From NCBI GenBank assembly GCA_021849525.1, contig JAJZSS010000135.1, positions 1 through 5,756 of the forward strand: a stretch of 5,756 nucleotides of DNA, read 5' to 3'. The notes under the pieces are model-generated. The model ran no database searches. It saw only the letters and a program-made list of their open reading frames with translations, and was not told the origin of the DNA. The stretch is from Chloroflexota bacterium (GTDB taxonomy: Bacteria; Chloroflexota; Anaerolineae; Anaerolineales; UBA4823). Positions 1 through 5,624 of the stretch are shown piece by piece. The first letter of the stretch is position 1. The number at the start of each line of letters is the position of its first letter. Position numbers and translations under genes: made by a program.

Positions 1-121
1 CCGTGCCCTCGCTGCTCCAGCCACCGCGATCCTCGTCACGATCACCGAACAGGGCATTCTGCTCCCGCTCGGTGCGCCACGCGTCCTGCGCCTGGCTCGC
101 GGTCTTTTCCAGCGTCACCTT
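1..121 (-). pseudogene. Out-of-frame coding-like continuation of the small gene at 115-333, running off the window
   Basis: After the stop of the 72-residue ORF, the minus strand stays open in another frame from about 121 to the window edge. It reads KVTLEKTASQAQDAWRTERE and then a charged tail. Roughly 80% of third codon positions are G or C and about 70% of first positions are purines. The opposite strand in the same codon register shows only about half purines at first positions, so minus is the more gene-like reading. A single base gained near 119-129 would join it to the ORF ending at 115 (..VVYPIA-R-x-KVTLEK..). It could be a frameshifted C-terminal part, a sequencing error, or the remnant of a different gene. 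The tail does not resemble the C-terminal half I remember for the family, so the join is uncertain. Confidence 0.4.
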
Positions 122-333
122 GGTCGGGCAATGGGGTAGACCACCCGCAGCGAGTAATCCGGCAGCAGGGCGTCCAGCTTGGGGCGCAGGGCGCCAAAAT
201 TGCGGGTCTGGATTTCGATCAAGCGCTCGGGGGTCTGGACGTCGATCTGGTAGCCGTTCAGGCGGGTCTCAGACTGCCCGCCCTGCACGGCGTAAATGGC
301 TTTTAGCTGCTGGTGGAGTGTTTTCTCGCCCAT
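115..333 (-). CDS. Small conserved hypothetical protein (IEIQTRNF family), probably truncated by frameshift
   Basis: A 72-residue product starting MGEKTLHQQLKAIYA and containing a DVQTPERLIEIQTRNFGAL core (about residues 32-50), then a LDALLPDYSLRVVYPIA segment. As I recall, this pattern is the N-terminal part of an uncharacterised protein found in Chloroflexota and other bacteria, normally well over 100 residues. The xxIEIQTxNF strand has a nuclease-like look (restriction-endonuclease-type cores often carry a similar E-x-Q/K strand), but that is only a suggestion. The product stops three codons after YPIA, where the frame appears to shift. There is no Shine-Dalgarno sequence before the ATG. 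A TACAAT hexamer lies only six bases upstream, so the mRNA may be leaderless. It is divergent from the deacetylase gene. The function is unknown. Confidence 0.6.
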   Translation of the reverse strand: MGEKTLHQQLKAIYAVQGGQSETRLNGYQIDVQTPERLIEIQTRNFGALRPKLDALLPDYSLRVVYPIARPR

Positions 334-339
334 AGAGCG

Positions 340-345
340 ATTGTA
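340..345 (-). promoter_or_regulatory. Candidate -10 box (TACAAT) for the small minus-strand gene
   Basis: TACAAT on the minus strand matches the sigma-70 -10 consensus at 5 of 6 bases. It ends six bases before the ATG at 333, so transcription would start at or next to the A of the start codon, giving a leaderless message. The -35 region is weak (TTCTGA at 364-369, spacer 18). Confidence 0.45.
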
Positions 346-380
346 CCCGAAAAAGGACTCTACTCAGAAGCAGGCGAATT

Positions 381-389
381 TGATAAGAT
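381..389 (+). promoter_or_regulatory. Candidate extended -10 promoter (TGATAAGAT) for the deacetylase gene
   Basis: TGA-TAAGAT has the TGn extension plus a 4-of-6 -10 hexamer, eight bases before ATG 398. There is no good -35; the best-placed hexamer is TACTCA at 361-366. The predicted start is around 395-397, so the message would be leaderless or nearly so. That would put the alternative GTG at 392 upstream of the transcript. Confidence 0.4.
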
Positions 390-397
390 AGGTGCCT

Positions 398-1153
398 ATG
401 AATACAACCTATATACCTGAAAGTGCCATGGCAATTGCGGCTCATCCCGACGATATCGAATATTCTTGCGCCGGGACGCTGGCGCGCTGGGCGAAAGCCG
501 GGGCGCGCATCTCACTGGTTTTATGCACCAGCGGAGACGTGGGGATTGCCGATCCGGGGATGACCAGAGCGCGGGCAACCGAGATTCGAGAAGCCGAAGC
601 CCGCGCCGCGGCCGAGATCATCGGCGCCAGTGAGATCATCTTCCTGCGCGAGCCGGATGGGATGCTGGTGGCAACCCTGGAGCTGCGCAAAAAGCTGGTG
701 CGGGAGATCCGCCGCTTCCGCCCGGAAGTAGTGGTGACCGGCGATCCGACCATTGTGTGGGCTGGCAAGGACTATATCAACCATCCCGATCACCGCGCCG
801 CCGCCCTGGCGGCCCTGGACGCGACTTTCCCGGCTGCCGGGCAGCCCAACCTGTTCGAGGAGCTGGCGGACGAAGGGCTGACCGCCCACAAACCGCGCAA
901 GGTGTATGTGACGGTGTGGGAGGCGGGTGAAGTCTTTGTGGCGATCGATGAGACGATCCAGAACAAGGTCGATGCCCTGCGCGCCCACGCGTCGCAGATG
1001 ACCAATGGGGACCCGGAGCCGATGATCCGGGAATGGGCGGCGGCGACGGCTGCCGGCAAAGAAATGGGTTACGCCGAGGCGTTCCGGGTGGTCACCCTGG
1101 AAGACGACGATACCTGGGCGAAGCTGCACGCCAAGCCCGACGAAACCCTCTAG
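398..1153 (+). CDS. PIG-L/LmbE-family zinc-dependent deacetylase
   Basis: A 251-residue protein of the PIG-L (LmbE-like) superfamily, metal-dependent amidohydrolases that remove acetyl groups from N-acetylglucosamine-type conjugates (the MshB and BshB thiol-biosynthesis enzymes belong here). The signature AHPDD is at residues 15-19 and HPDH at 129-132. By analogy with MshB, H16, D19 and H132 would bind zinc and D18 would act as general base. Between them are the family's CTSGDVG (43-49) and FLREPDG (82-88) stretches. There is no signal peptide, so it is probably cytoplasmic. Start choice: ATG 398 gives [11 protein letters not shown], matching the usual xYIPxxAM lead-in of close relatives as I recall them. 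An in-frame GTG at 392 and an ATG at 428 are alternatives. No properly spaced Shine-Dalgarno is present. The stop codon overlaps the stop of the convergent EEP gene in a shared CTAG. The substrate cannot be read from sequence. Confidence 0.93.
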   Translation: MNTTYIPESAMAIAAHPDDIEYSCAGTLARWAKAGARISLVLCTSGDVGIADPGMTRARATEIREAEARAAAEIIGASEIIFLREPDGMLVATLELRKKLVREIRRFRPEVVVTGDPTIVWAGKDYINHPDHRAAALAALDATFPAAGQPNLFEELADEGLTAHKPRKVYVTVWEAGEVFVAIDETIQNKVDALRAHASQMTNGDPEPMIREWAAATAAGKEMGYAEAFRVVTLEDDDTWAKLHAKPDETL

Positions 1154-2160
1154 CCGGGGACGGTGGAGAGCGGATCGGGCATCGCCGGGTCCAAGCCCAG
1201 GGTGCGGGCCATTTTCTCGGCGCTGTGATCGATCTCGAACGCCGCCCAAAGGGGCAGGTGGTCGGAGATGCGGAACGAGGTGGCCTGGAGGGTGATCTCG
1301 GGGAAGACGGCCCCGGCGAAATCGATCGTCCCGGCGCTGTGCAGGTTCATATTCATCTGTCCCATAAACCAGGCAATCTGGTCGTAATATTTGGCCTGCG
1401 TGCCGAAAGCGGTGCGCAGGCCTTCTAATTGGTATGGCACCTGCAGGCCGGACGAGATAAAAGCCTGGAACAGGGGGTTATCGCCGCGGGTATCGATATT
1501 GAAATCCCCCAGCACAATCAGATTTGGCTCGCCGCCTGGCGCCTGGGCTGCCCGGTCGCGGATTTCTTTGGCGATGTAGCTGGCTAAAGCGGTCAGCTCG
1601 GGGATGCGCTGGGCGGGGATATCGCCATATTTGATGTGGGCGGTGAGCAGCGTGAAGCGGTCTTCGCCGGCGCGAAAGCCAACCATAAAGGGGCTGCGCG
1701 CAAACTGGGTCGAAGGGAAGCCATCGGCGGTAGGTGGTAAAACGATCTCGCCTGCCAGCCCGGTGGGGGTCACCCGGCGCAGATCGTAGACATAAGCCAG
1801 GCGCTCGGCATTGCCCTGGTCTCCCACCGTCACATCGCTGACAATGTGTCCCCAGTCCGGTCCCAGCCAGTCCAGCAATAAATACAGCCCGGATAGATCG
1901 CGCTTGACTTCCTGGATGGCGACCACATCCATGCAGCGGATGATTTCCACGATAGCGGCGAGGGCACGCAGATTGCGCTTGGGGCTGGTAGGGTTTGGCA
2001 TCCAGCTGGGATAGACCGCCCCGAACATGCGTAAATTCCAGGTGCCGATGATCAGGTTGCGGTCGGTCTGCTTGGAAGGGATGCCGCAGGCAGTGATGCG
2101 ACGGCGCAGGCGGGCAATATCTTCAACGGTTGCCAGGGGATAAACTGAATAATCCTGCAT
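1150..2160 (-). CDS. Endonuclease/exonuclease/phosphatase (EEP, DNase I-like) family protein
   Basis: 336 residues with the full EEP-fold motif set: GTWNLR with N42, VVAIQEV with Q83 and E84, AERLAYVYD (118-126), TAHIKYG with H175, VLGDFNID with D219 and N221, YYDQI (258-262) and the terminal ISDHLPLW with D300 and H301. These are the metal-binding and catalytic positions of Mg-dependent phosphodiesterases such as DNase I and exonuclease III, so the enzyme is expected to be active. The natural substrate (DNA, RNA, phospholipid head group or inositol phosphate) is not determined by these motifs. There is no signal peptide; the first 35 residues are a charged helical extension before the core. 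AAGGAG at 2168-2173 sits seven bases before ATG 2160. It lies 18 bases downstream of the zinc-ribbon gene and is probably the last gene of that operon. Its TAG stop shares CTAG with the convergent deacetylase stop, leaving no room for an intergenic terminator. Confidence 0.92.
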   Translation of the reverse strand: MQDYSVYPLATVEDIARLRRRITACGIPSKQTDRNLIIGTWNLRMFGAVYPSWMPNPTSPKRNLRALAAIVEIIRCMDVVAIQEVKRDLSGLYLLLDWLGPDWGHIVSDVTVGDQGNAERLAYVYDLRRVTPTGLAGEIVLPPTADGFPSTQFARSPFMVGFRAGEDRFTLLTAHIKYGDIPAQRIPELTALASYIAKEIRDRAAQAPGGEPNLIVLGDFNIDTRGDNPLFQAFISSGLQVPYQLEGLRTAFGTQAKYYDQIAWFMGQMNMNLHSAGTIDFAGAVFPEITLQATSFRISDHLPLWAAFEIDHSAEKMARTLGLDPAMPDPLSTVPG

Positions 2161-2178
2161 GGATAGACTCCTTCGAGA

Positions 2179-3276
2179 TTACCTGGGTTGGTCGGCCGTC
2201 AGAAAGGGGGTTTGATGGCGATTCCAATTCCACGCCCACAGGATCGGCGCCAGGGCAGAGACTGCGGTGACTAATCCGAAAATGATCGCCAGGATTCCCA
2301 AAGGACTTAATGGTGCTGCGATCAAGCCGATGGCAAGCAGGATGACCGCAATCAAGATGGCGATCCCACTCACCACCCAGGCCTTGCGGGTGGAGGCCAG
2401 GCGGGGACCGCTCAGCTCGCCGCTGAAGGGATGGATCAGGATGGTCTGCAGGCGCCCGTCGTCATCCCGGTAGGCGCTGGCGTAGTAGGGCTGCAGGAGC
2501 TGGGTCCATTGGAGGGCGTGGTATTCGGCATCCAGCCTGAACTGGTCGATATTCTGCCCACCGGCGGCAACCTGACAGCTCTCGGCGGCGGCCTGCTCGA
2601 AGCGGGCCCGGGCAGCTGGCCAGGCGCTATCGGGAGGCAGATCGGGGATGCGCACCAGGGCATTCTGGAGCAGCTCAGGCTGGTAAGGCTTGCTCTGCCT
2701 GGGGTCTGGCGCGCCAATCCGTTGGAGCAGGGCATTGGCTGCGCTGCTGGCAGGCGTGGCCAGGTTCTCGTAGCGGCGCTCAATCTGCCCCAGGCGCGGC
2801 TCCCAGCGGATGCGGGTCTCGACGGTCTTCTGGACCTGCCAGTTACTGCCGGTGTAGCGCTCCTGCGAGCTCTGGACCTGGTAATCGAAGCCAACCTGCG
2901 CCTGCCAGTCCCCCTTGACCCTGCCATCCACCAGCCAGTGAGGCAGGTAGACCGGGACGGCACGCTGGATCAGGCGCTCGGCCTGCAGGTCGTCGGGACG
3001 CAGCCAGACGGGCTGGACGAATTTCTGGGCCTGGGGCAGGAAATCGCGGACGGTTCTGGGGAAGGGAATCACCAGCTCGGGGGCTTCGGGCCGCAACCGG
3101 GCCGGCTGGGGAGCGAGATTGGCTTTCCAGCAAGCCGGGCAGCGCTGGCCGGCTGGATCGCCGGTGATCAGAAAGCCGGTTCCGCAGTGCGGGCAGCCGG
3201 CCGGCTGCAAACTGGCGCTCCACAGCTGGCTGGTCTCGGGAATAATCTCGACGGAGGGAAGGGGTGGCGTGCTCAT
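2179..3276 (-). CDS. Zinc-ribbon protein with C-terminal membrane helices (shorter paralogue)
   Basis: 365 residues. An N-terminal zinc ribbon (C28-P-H-C31 and C46-P-A-C49) is followed by a soluble domain of about 230 residues and two hydrophobic C-terminal segments (about 300-321 and 326-350) with a short polar tail. It is a paralogue of the upstream gene: shared landmarks are IPF, YLPHW (YIPFW upstream), DWQAQVGF (DWKAEVGY), TRIRWEP (TRIDWRW), DSAW (DKAW), YYASAY (VYLSAY) and a closing FSGELSG (QTGAIAG). Compared with that gene it has lost one of two zinc ribbons. Similar proteins are often annotated 'TFIIB-type zinc ribbon-containing' or, misleadingly, 'primosomal protein N''; no helicase motifs are present here. 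The start is ATG 3276, with GGAGG seven bases upstream. The open frame extends to 3465, but that extension is antisense-like sequence overlapping the upstream gene. Start and upstream stop share one base (TGATG), implying translational coupling. Function unknown. Confidence 0.85.
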   Translation of the reverse strand: MSTPPLPSVEIIPETSQLWSASLQPAGCPHCGTGFLITGDPAGQRCPACWKANLAPQPARLRPEAPELVIPFPRTVRDFLPQAQKFVQPVWLRPDDLQAERLIQRAVPVYLPHWLVDGRVKGDWQAQVGFDYQVQSSQERYTGSNWQVQKTVETRIRWEPRLGQIERRYENLATPASSAANALLQRIGAPDPRQSKPYQPELLQNALVRIPDLPPDSAWPAARARFEQAAAESCQVAAGGQNIDQFRLDAEYHALQWTQLLQPYYASAYRDDDGRLQTILIHPFSGELSGPRLASTRKAWVVSGIAILIAVILLAIGLIAAPLSPLGILAIIFGLVTAVSALAPILWAWNWNRHQTPFLTADQPR

Positions 3277-4565
3277 CAGGCGGCCTCCGACTGCAGGGCC
3301 TGCCTGTAGATCATCAGTGCGAGCGCCCCACCGCCGGCCAGAAGCAGGATGCCGAGAATGAGGGGCAGGACGCCCAGCCCACCCAGGATCAACGTGAAGA
3401 GGCCGATCAGCGTAAGCAGTAGGCCAGGGGAAAGCAGGCCAGCAATCGCCAGCCAGATCTTCCACCAGGCGACCGGCTTTTGCCCGGCAATTGCCCCGGT
3501 CTGCCCGTTGACCATCACCTGGTAGACCTTTTCCTGGAAGCGATAGGCCGAAAGATAAACCGGCAGCAGCACGAAGCGCCAGGTTTCATCCTGGTAATCG
3601 GCGACCATGCTGAAATTACGGACATGGGAGGTGGGGATGTCTTTGTAACAGGCGTCTTTGGCGCGCAGGCGCAGCTGCTCGCGGGCGACATCCCAGGCTT
3701 TATCCAGGGGGATATCATAGGCGTGCGCCTGCCAGCCGGCCAGGAAATCGGGCGAGTAGGTGACCATCGCACCCAGGTTGAAATTCAGAATGCGCTCCAG
3801 GATTTTCCAGCTGAGGTGGCTGCTGCCGGGTATGAGCTGATCGTCCGTCTGCACACCCACCCGGCCATCTTCCCAGCGCCAGTCGATGCGGGTGCGGGTC
3901 TTCCAGGATTTATCGGCGGCGTCGTAATAGCTTTCGGTGCGCTCGTAACCCACTTCGGCTTTCCAGTCCGCCTGGATAAGGCAGTCGAAGGTCCAGAAAG
4001 GGATGTAGATGCCGGAGAAATGGCTGAGGATGGCGGAGGCGGCCAGCTCGGCGGGGTGGAACCAGCCCTGTTTGAGCCAGGCGCTGCTGGCCGCGGGGAG
4101 GGCGGTAGGTTGGATTTTAAATGGGATCAGGTAGCGCGGGCGCAGGATGTCGGCCGGTGCCTGGCGGATGTTGACCCGATTGGAGGCGCAAAAGGGACAG
4201 GTGATGCTGAGGGCGGCTTCGGGGATAGCCAGGGCAGCTCCGCAGGACTCGCACAGCAGTTCACGGTGGTCGATACCCCAGCCGTGCTCGGCAGCGGCGA
4301 CGGTCTGCAGGGTGAACTCGAAATCCTGTGCTGCCCGGCCGACCTGCTGAGCGGCGGGAGGCTGCGTATAGCCGCAGTGCTCGCAGGCCACACCGCCGGC
4401 GCTGACTTCGTAGCGGGTCGTCCCTCCGCAGCTGGGACATTTATATGTGCTCGCGGTGGGCTGCTCAACTTCTGGTGGGCGCGGCGCGTAGACCGTGATG
4501 CCTTCCAGCTTGGTTTCGACCGGGATAAATCCGGCCGGGGAGTTCCAGGGGGACGATGGCGACAT
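3276..4565 (-). CDS. Double zinc-ribbon protein with C-terminal membrane helices
   Basis: 429 residues, first gene of the operon. A proline-rich N-terminus leads into zinc ribbon 1 (C43/C46 with C61/C64) and zinc ribbon 2 (C105/C108 with C123/C126, the latter CPFC). Next comes ILRPRYLIPFKI, then a domain with YIPFW, DWKAEVGYERTE and TRIDWRWEDG, an LPVYLSAYRF strand and a QTGAIAGQKP turn. The C-terminus is strongly hydrophobic (about 369-420), enough for two to three membrane helices, with RQALQSEAA at the end. This architecture (rubredoxin-like ribbons, an IPF/YIPFW domain, a C-terminal anchor) is known from many bacteria as an uncharacterised family; a membrane-linked scaffold or sensor is only a guess. 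Start: ATG 4565 has AGGAGG four bases upstream. The in-frame ATG at 4589 lacks an RBS and overlaps the TATAAT box, so it is unlikely. The stop overlaps the next gene's start by one base. Confidence 0.87.
   Translation of the reverse strand: MSPSSPWNSPAGFIPVETKLEGITVYAPRPPEVEQPTASTYKCPSCGGTTRYEVSAGGVACEHCGYTQPPAAQQVGRAAQDFEFTLQTVAAAEHGWGIDHRELLCESCGAALAIPEAALSITCPFCASNRVNIRQAPADILRPRYLIPFKIQPTALPAASSAWLKQGWFHPAELAASAILSHFSGIYIPFWTFDCLIQADWKAEVGYERTESYYDAADKSWKTRTRIDWRWEDGRVGVQTDDQLIPGSSHLSWKILERILNFNLGAMVTYSPDFLAGWQAHAYDIPLDKAWDVAREQLRLRAKDACYKDIPTSHVRNFSMVADYQDETWRFVLLPVYLSAYRFQEKVYQVMVNGQTGAIAGQKPVAWWKIWLAIAGLLSPGLLLTLIGLFTLILGGLGVLPLILGILLLAGGGALALMIYRQALQSEAA
3284..3288 (-). promoter_or_regulatory. 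Ribosome binding site (GGAGG) fixing the start of the shorter zinc-ribbon gene
   Basis: GGAGG lies seven bases before ATG 3276, inside the last codons of the upstream gene. It selects this start over in-frame codons further upstream and fits reinitiation by ribosomes terminating at the overlapping TGA. Confidence 0.75.
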
Positions 4566-4569
4566 AAGA

Positions 4570-4575
4570 CCTCCT
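4570..4575 (-). promoter_or_regulatory. Ribosome binding site (AGGAGG) fixing the start of the double zinc-ribbon gene
   Basis: A full AGGAGG core lies four bases before ATG 4565 (slightly short spacing). No comparable site precedes the alternative ATG at 4589. Confidence 0.75.
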
Positions 4576-4587
4576 CGAGTGATTGCC

Positions 4588-4616
4588 ATTATAGTGTACG
4601 TCGCCGGGGGCGAGAA
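4588..4616 (-). promoter_or_regulatory. Promoter of the zinc-ribbon/EEP operon (perfect TATAAT)
   Basis: TATAAT at 4588-4593 on the minus strand is a perfect -10 hexamer. The hexamer at 17-base spacing, TTCTCG (4611-4616), is a poor -35, so activation or another sigma factor is possible. The predicted start is near 4581, giving a 5' leader of about 16 nt that just contains the AGGAGG site. The downstream genes are closely spaced, so all three probably depend on it. Confidence 0.6.
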
Positions 4617-4632
4617 GTTGCTCCAAAACCGT

Positions 4633-4653
4633 AGATTAACGTTTCGCGAATCT
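4633..4653. promoter_or_regulatory. Candidate operator: inverted repeat AGATT-N11-AATCT around TTCGCGAA
   Basis: AGATT (4633-4637) and AATCT (4649-4653) are inverted arms. The eight-base perfect palindrome TTCGCGAA (4643-4650) lies between and partly within them. The element is between two divergent promoters (minus TATAAT at 4588-4593, plus TTGACT at 4666-4671), where a shared regulator could act. No known binding-site consensus is recognised, and short palindromes can arise by chance. Confidence 0.3.
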
Positions 4654-4665
4654 TTAACTTCCTGC

Positions 4666-4694
4666 TTGACTCTGCTGGATAATTTGTCTATACT
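4666..4694 (+). promoter_or_regulatory. Strong sigma-70-type promoter, TTGACT-N17-TATACT, for the RNA gene
   Basis: TTGACT (4666-4671) and TATACT (4689-4694) each match consensus at 5 of 6 bases, with the optimal 17-base spacer. An AT-rich stretch upstream of the -35 could help as an UP element. The expected start is about seven bases after the -10, at 4701, which is where the 5' strand of the RNA's closing stem begins. No plausible protein gene follows on this strand, which is the main reason for proposing an RNA gene. Confidence 0.75.
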
Positions 4695-4700
4695 GAATGT

Positions 4701-5020
4701 GCAGGGAGTTCCAAGAAATTGTAAGTCGATCTTTCACATAGCTTGCAGCGGTTTGGGTCGGGGTAATTTTCCACAGGAAACTGTGAGTAAATCCCGTATC
4801 GTAACCCAGCAAGTGGTTTCCGGGAAGACCTCGAGGTCATGAGCCAACAAACAGCTCGATGAGAGCCGTTATGGATTGTGGACAGAGGCAAGATCGGAAA
4901 GCATGATCTCGAGCACGCTTGCAGGTCCTTTCTAGTAAGTAAGTTCGATTGAAAGGTTAAGCGGATTGAGAAAACTTTGGTGGATCGGATAAAGGTTACT
5001 TGGGACCCCTGCATTTTATT
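4701..5020 (+). ncRNA. Candidate structured non-coding RNA of about 312 nt, class unknown
   Basis: The ends pair. GCAGGG (4701-4706) pairs with CCCTGC (5007-5012) and GTTCCAAG (4708-4715) with CTTGGGAC (4999-5006): 14 pairs, one G-U, one bulged A at 4707. Nested inside are CGATC (4727-4731) with GATCG (4983-4987) and an imperfect hairpin at 4742-4813. The hairpin has CTTGC/GCAAG, TGGGT/ACCCA, CGGG/CCCG and a CACAG/CTGTG tip capped by GAAA (4777-4780). Further helices are GACC/GGTC (4827-4838), GCTCGA (4854-4859) with TCGAGC (4909-4914), and CCTTTC (4927-4932) with GAAAGG (4951-4956). The GNRA loop forms only from the plus strand, the strand the promoter faces. ATTTTATTT follows the closing stem as a possible termination tract. 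The segment is more AT-rich than the flanking genes, and its open frames look like shadows. I do not see the signature blocks of RNase P RNA, tmRNA, SRP RNA or 6S RNA. Structure was worked out by eye. Confidence 0.6.
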
Positions 5021-5028
5021 TAAGCAGC

Positions 5029-5073
5029 AGCAAAAGCATTCTAAACCGGCAGGCGGATTAGAATGCTTCTGCT
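5029..5073 (-). terminator. Intrinsic terminator of hpt, overlapping its last codons
   Basis: Arms 5029-5044 and 5058-5073 are complementary over 16 positions with one mismatch, with a 13-base loop in which CCG/CGG can pair further. Read on the minus strand, the stem's lower half contains a TTTT run (5032-5035) directly after the GC-bearing core. The upstream arm encodes the last four residues (AEAF) and the stop codon of hpt. On the plus strand no T-run follows, so it is weaker there, but it may block readthrough from the convergent RNA gene. Confidence 0.65.
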
Positions 5074-5624
5074 TTAAGCAGCCCCACAAAAGGCAAGTTG
5101 CGGTATTTTTCGCGGTAATCCAGCCCGTAACCCACCACAAACTGGTCGGGGATATCGAAGCCTTTATAGCGCAGGGGGAGTTCGACCAGCCGGCGGACCG
5201 GCTTGTCGAACATCACACATACTTCGAGACTGGCAGGGTTGCGGGCGCGCAGATTGCGCAGCAAATAATTCAAGGTCAACCCGGTATCAACCACATCTTC
5301 GATAAACAGCACATTCCGCCCGGTGATGGGAATTTCCAGGTCTTTGACCAGGCGCACAAAGCCCTTGTCGCGCGCCTCGGGGGAGTAGCTGGAGACAGCG
5401 ATAAAATCGACTGCCACGGGGATGGTGATCTGGCGCAGCAAATCGGCCATAAACATCAACACTCCCTTGAGCACACCCACCACCAGCAGGTCTTGAGCGA
5501 CATAATCGGTGGATATTTGCTGGCCCAGCTCGGCCACCCGGCGCTGGATTTGCTCGGGGGTGAGCAGGATCTCGCGCACATCTTTGGCGATTTCAGAATA
5601 GGGGAAAAAATCAGAAGGGTTCAT
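5058..5624 (-). CDS. hpt: Hypoxanthine phosphoribosyltransferase
   Basis: 188 residues, the usual size for bacterial Hpt. It transfers phosphoribosyl from PRPP to hypoxanthine (often also guanine) to give IMP or GMP in purine salvage; cytoplasmic and Mg-dependent. Landmarks: the pyrophosphate loop VGVLKGVLMF with K53-G54; the flexible-loop SSY at 78-80; the PRPP-binding motif VLFIEDVVDTGLTL with E109, D110 and D113 (general base by analogy with human HPRT D137); FDKP with K141 for the purine ring; and GYGLDYREKYRNLPFVG with D169 for metal and R175. AGGA at 5631-5634 is six bases before ATG 5624. The start overlaps the stop of the upstream gene in ATGA, so the two are coupled. The 3' end runs into its own terminator hairpin. 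Xanthine or guanine preference cannot be settled from sequence alone. Confidence 0.97.
   Translation of the reverse strand: MNPSDFFPYSEIAKDVREILLTPEQIQRRVAELGQQISTDYVAQDLLVVGVLKGVLMFMADLLRQITIPVAVDFIAVSSYSPEARDKGFVRLVKDLEIPITGRNVLFIEDVVDTGLTLNYLLRNLRARNPASLEVCVMFDKPVRRLVELPLRYKGFDIPDQFVVGYGLDYREKYRNLPFVGLLKAEAF

Noticed and set aside
2..139. Plus-strand open frame reading into the small gene (could be the tail of a convergent gene)
   Set aside because: Its translation is plausible-looking, but first-position purines are only about half, against about 70% for the minus reading, and it would overlap the conserved YPIA segment.
521..1249. Minus-strand open frame (242 codons) antisense to the deacetylase
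   Set aside because: The plus strand carries the AHPDD and HPDH motifs; the antisense translation is arginine/histidine-rich and featureless.
2431..3309. Long plus-strand open frame (292 codons) opposite the shorter zinc-ribbon gene
   Set aside because: It is antisense to a gene with clear family motifs, RBS and coupling, and its G/L/A-rich translation shows no domain; it is a GC-driven shadow.
3277..3465. N-terminal extension of the shorter zinc-ribbon gene to a start at 3465
   Set aside because: It overlaps the hydrophobic 3' end of the upstream gene by about 190 bases and has no family resemblance; ATG 3276 has a good RBS and coupling.
3480..4634. Long plus-strand open frame (384 codons) opposite the double zinc-ribbon gene
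   Set aside because: It mirrors a well-supported gene, lacks an RBS or recognisable motifs, and runs across the operon promoter.
4767..4775. TTTTCCACA matches the relaxed DnaA-box consensus TTWTNCACA
   Set aside because: It is a single isolated match inside an RNA hairpin, with no cluster of boxes and no dnaA, dnaN or other origin context.
4941..4951. TTCGATT resembles a tRNA/tmRNA T-loop
   Set aside because: The flanking bases do not form a five-pair T-stem, and no acceptor or anticodon arms can be built around it.
4701..5020. Assignment of the RNA to RNase P RNA, tmRNA, SRP RNA or 6S RNA
   Set aside because: The GAGGAAAGTCC block of RNase P, the tRNA-like ends of tmRNA and the GGAAGGAAGCAG loop of SRP RNA are absent, and a branched layout of about 312 nt does not fit 6S RNA. 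A divergent RNase P-like RNA is not formally excluded without a covariance search.
4495..5140. Open frames across the RNA region (plus 4495-4842, minus 4688-5140)
   Set aside because: They have no RBS, no recognisable domain and cysteine/serine-rich composition; they overlap promoters, the RNA and hpt or the zinc-ribbon gene out of frame.
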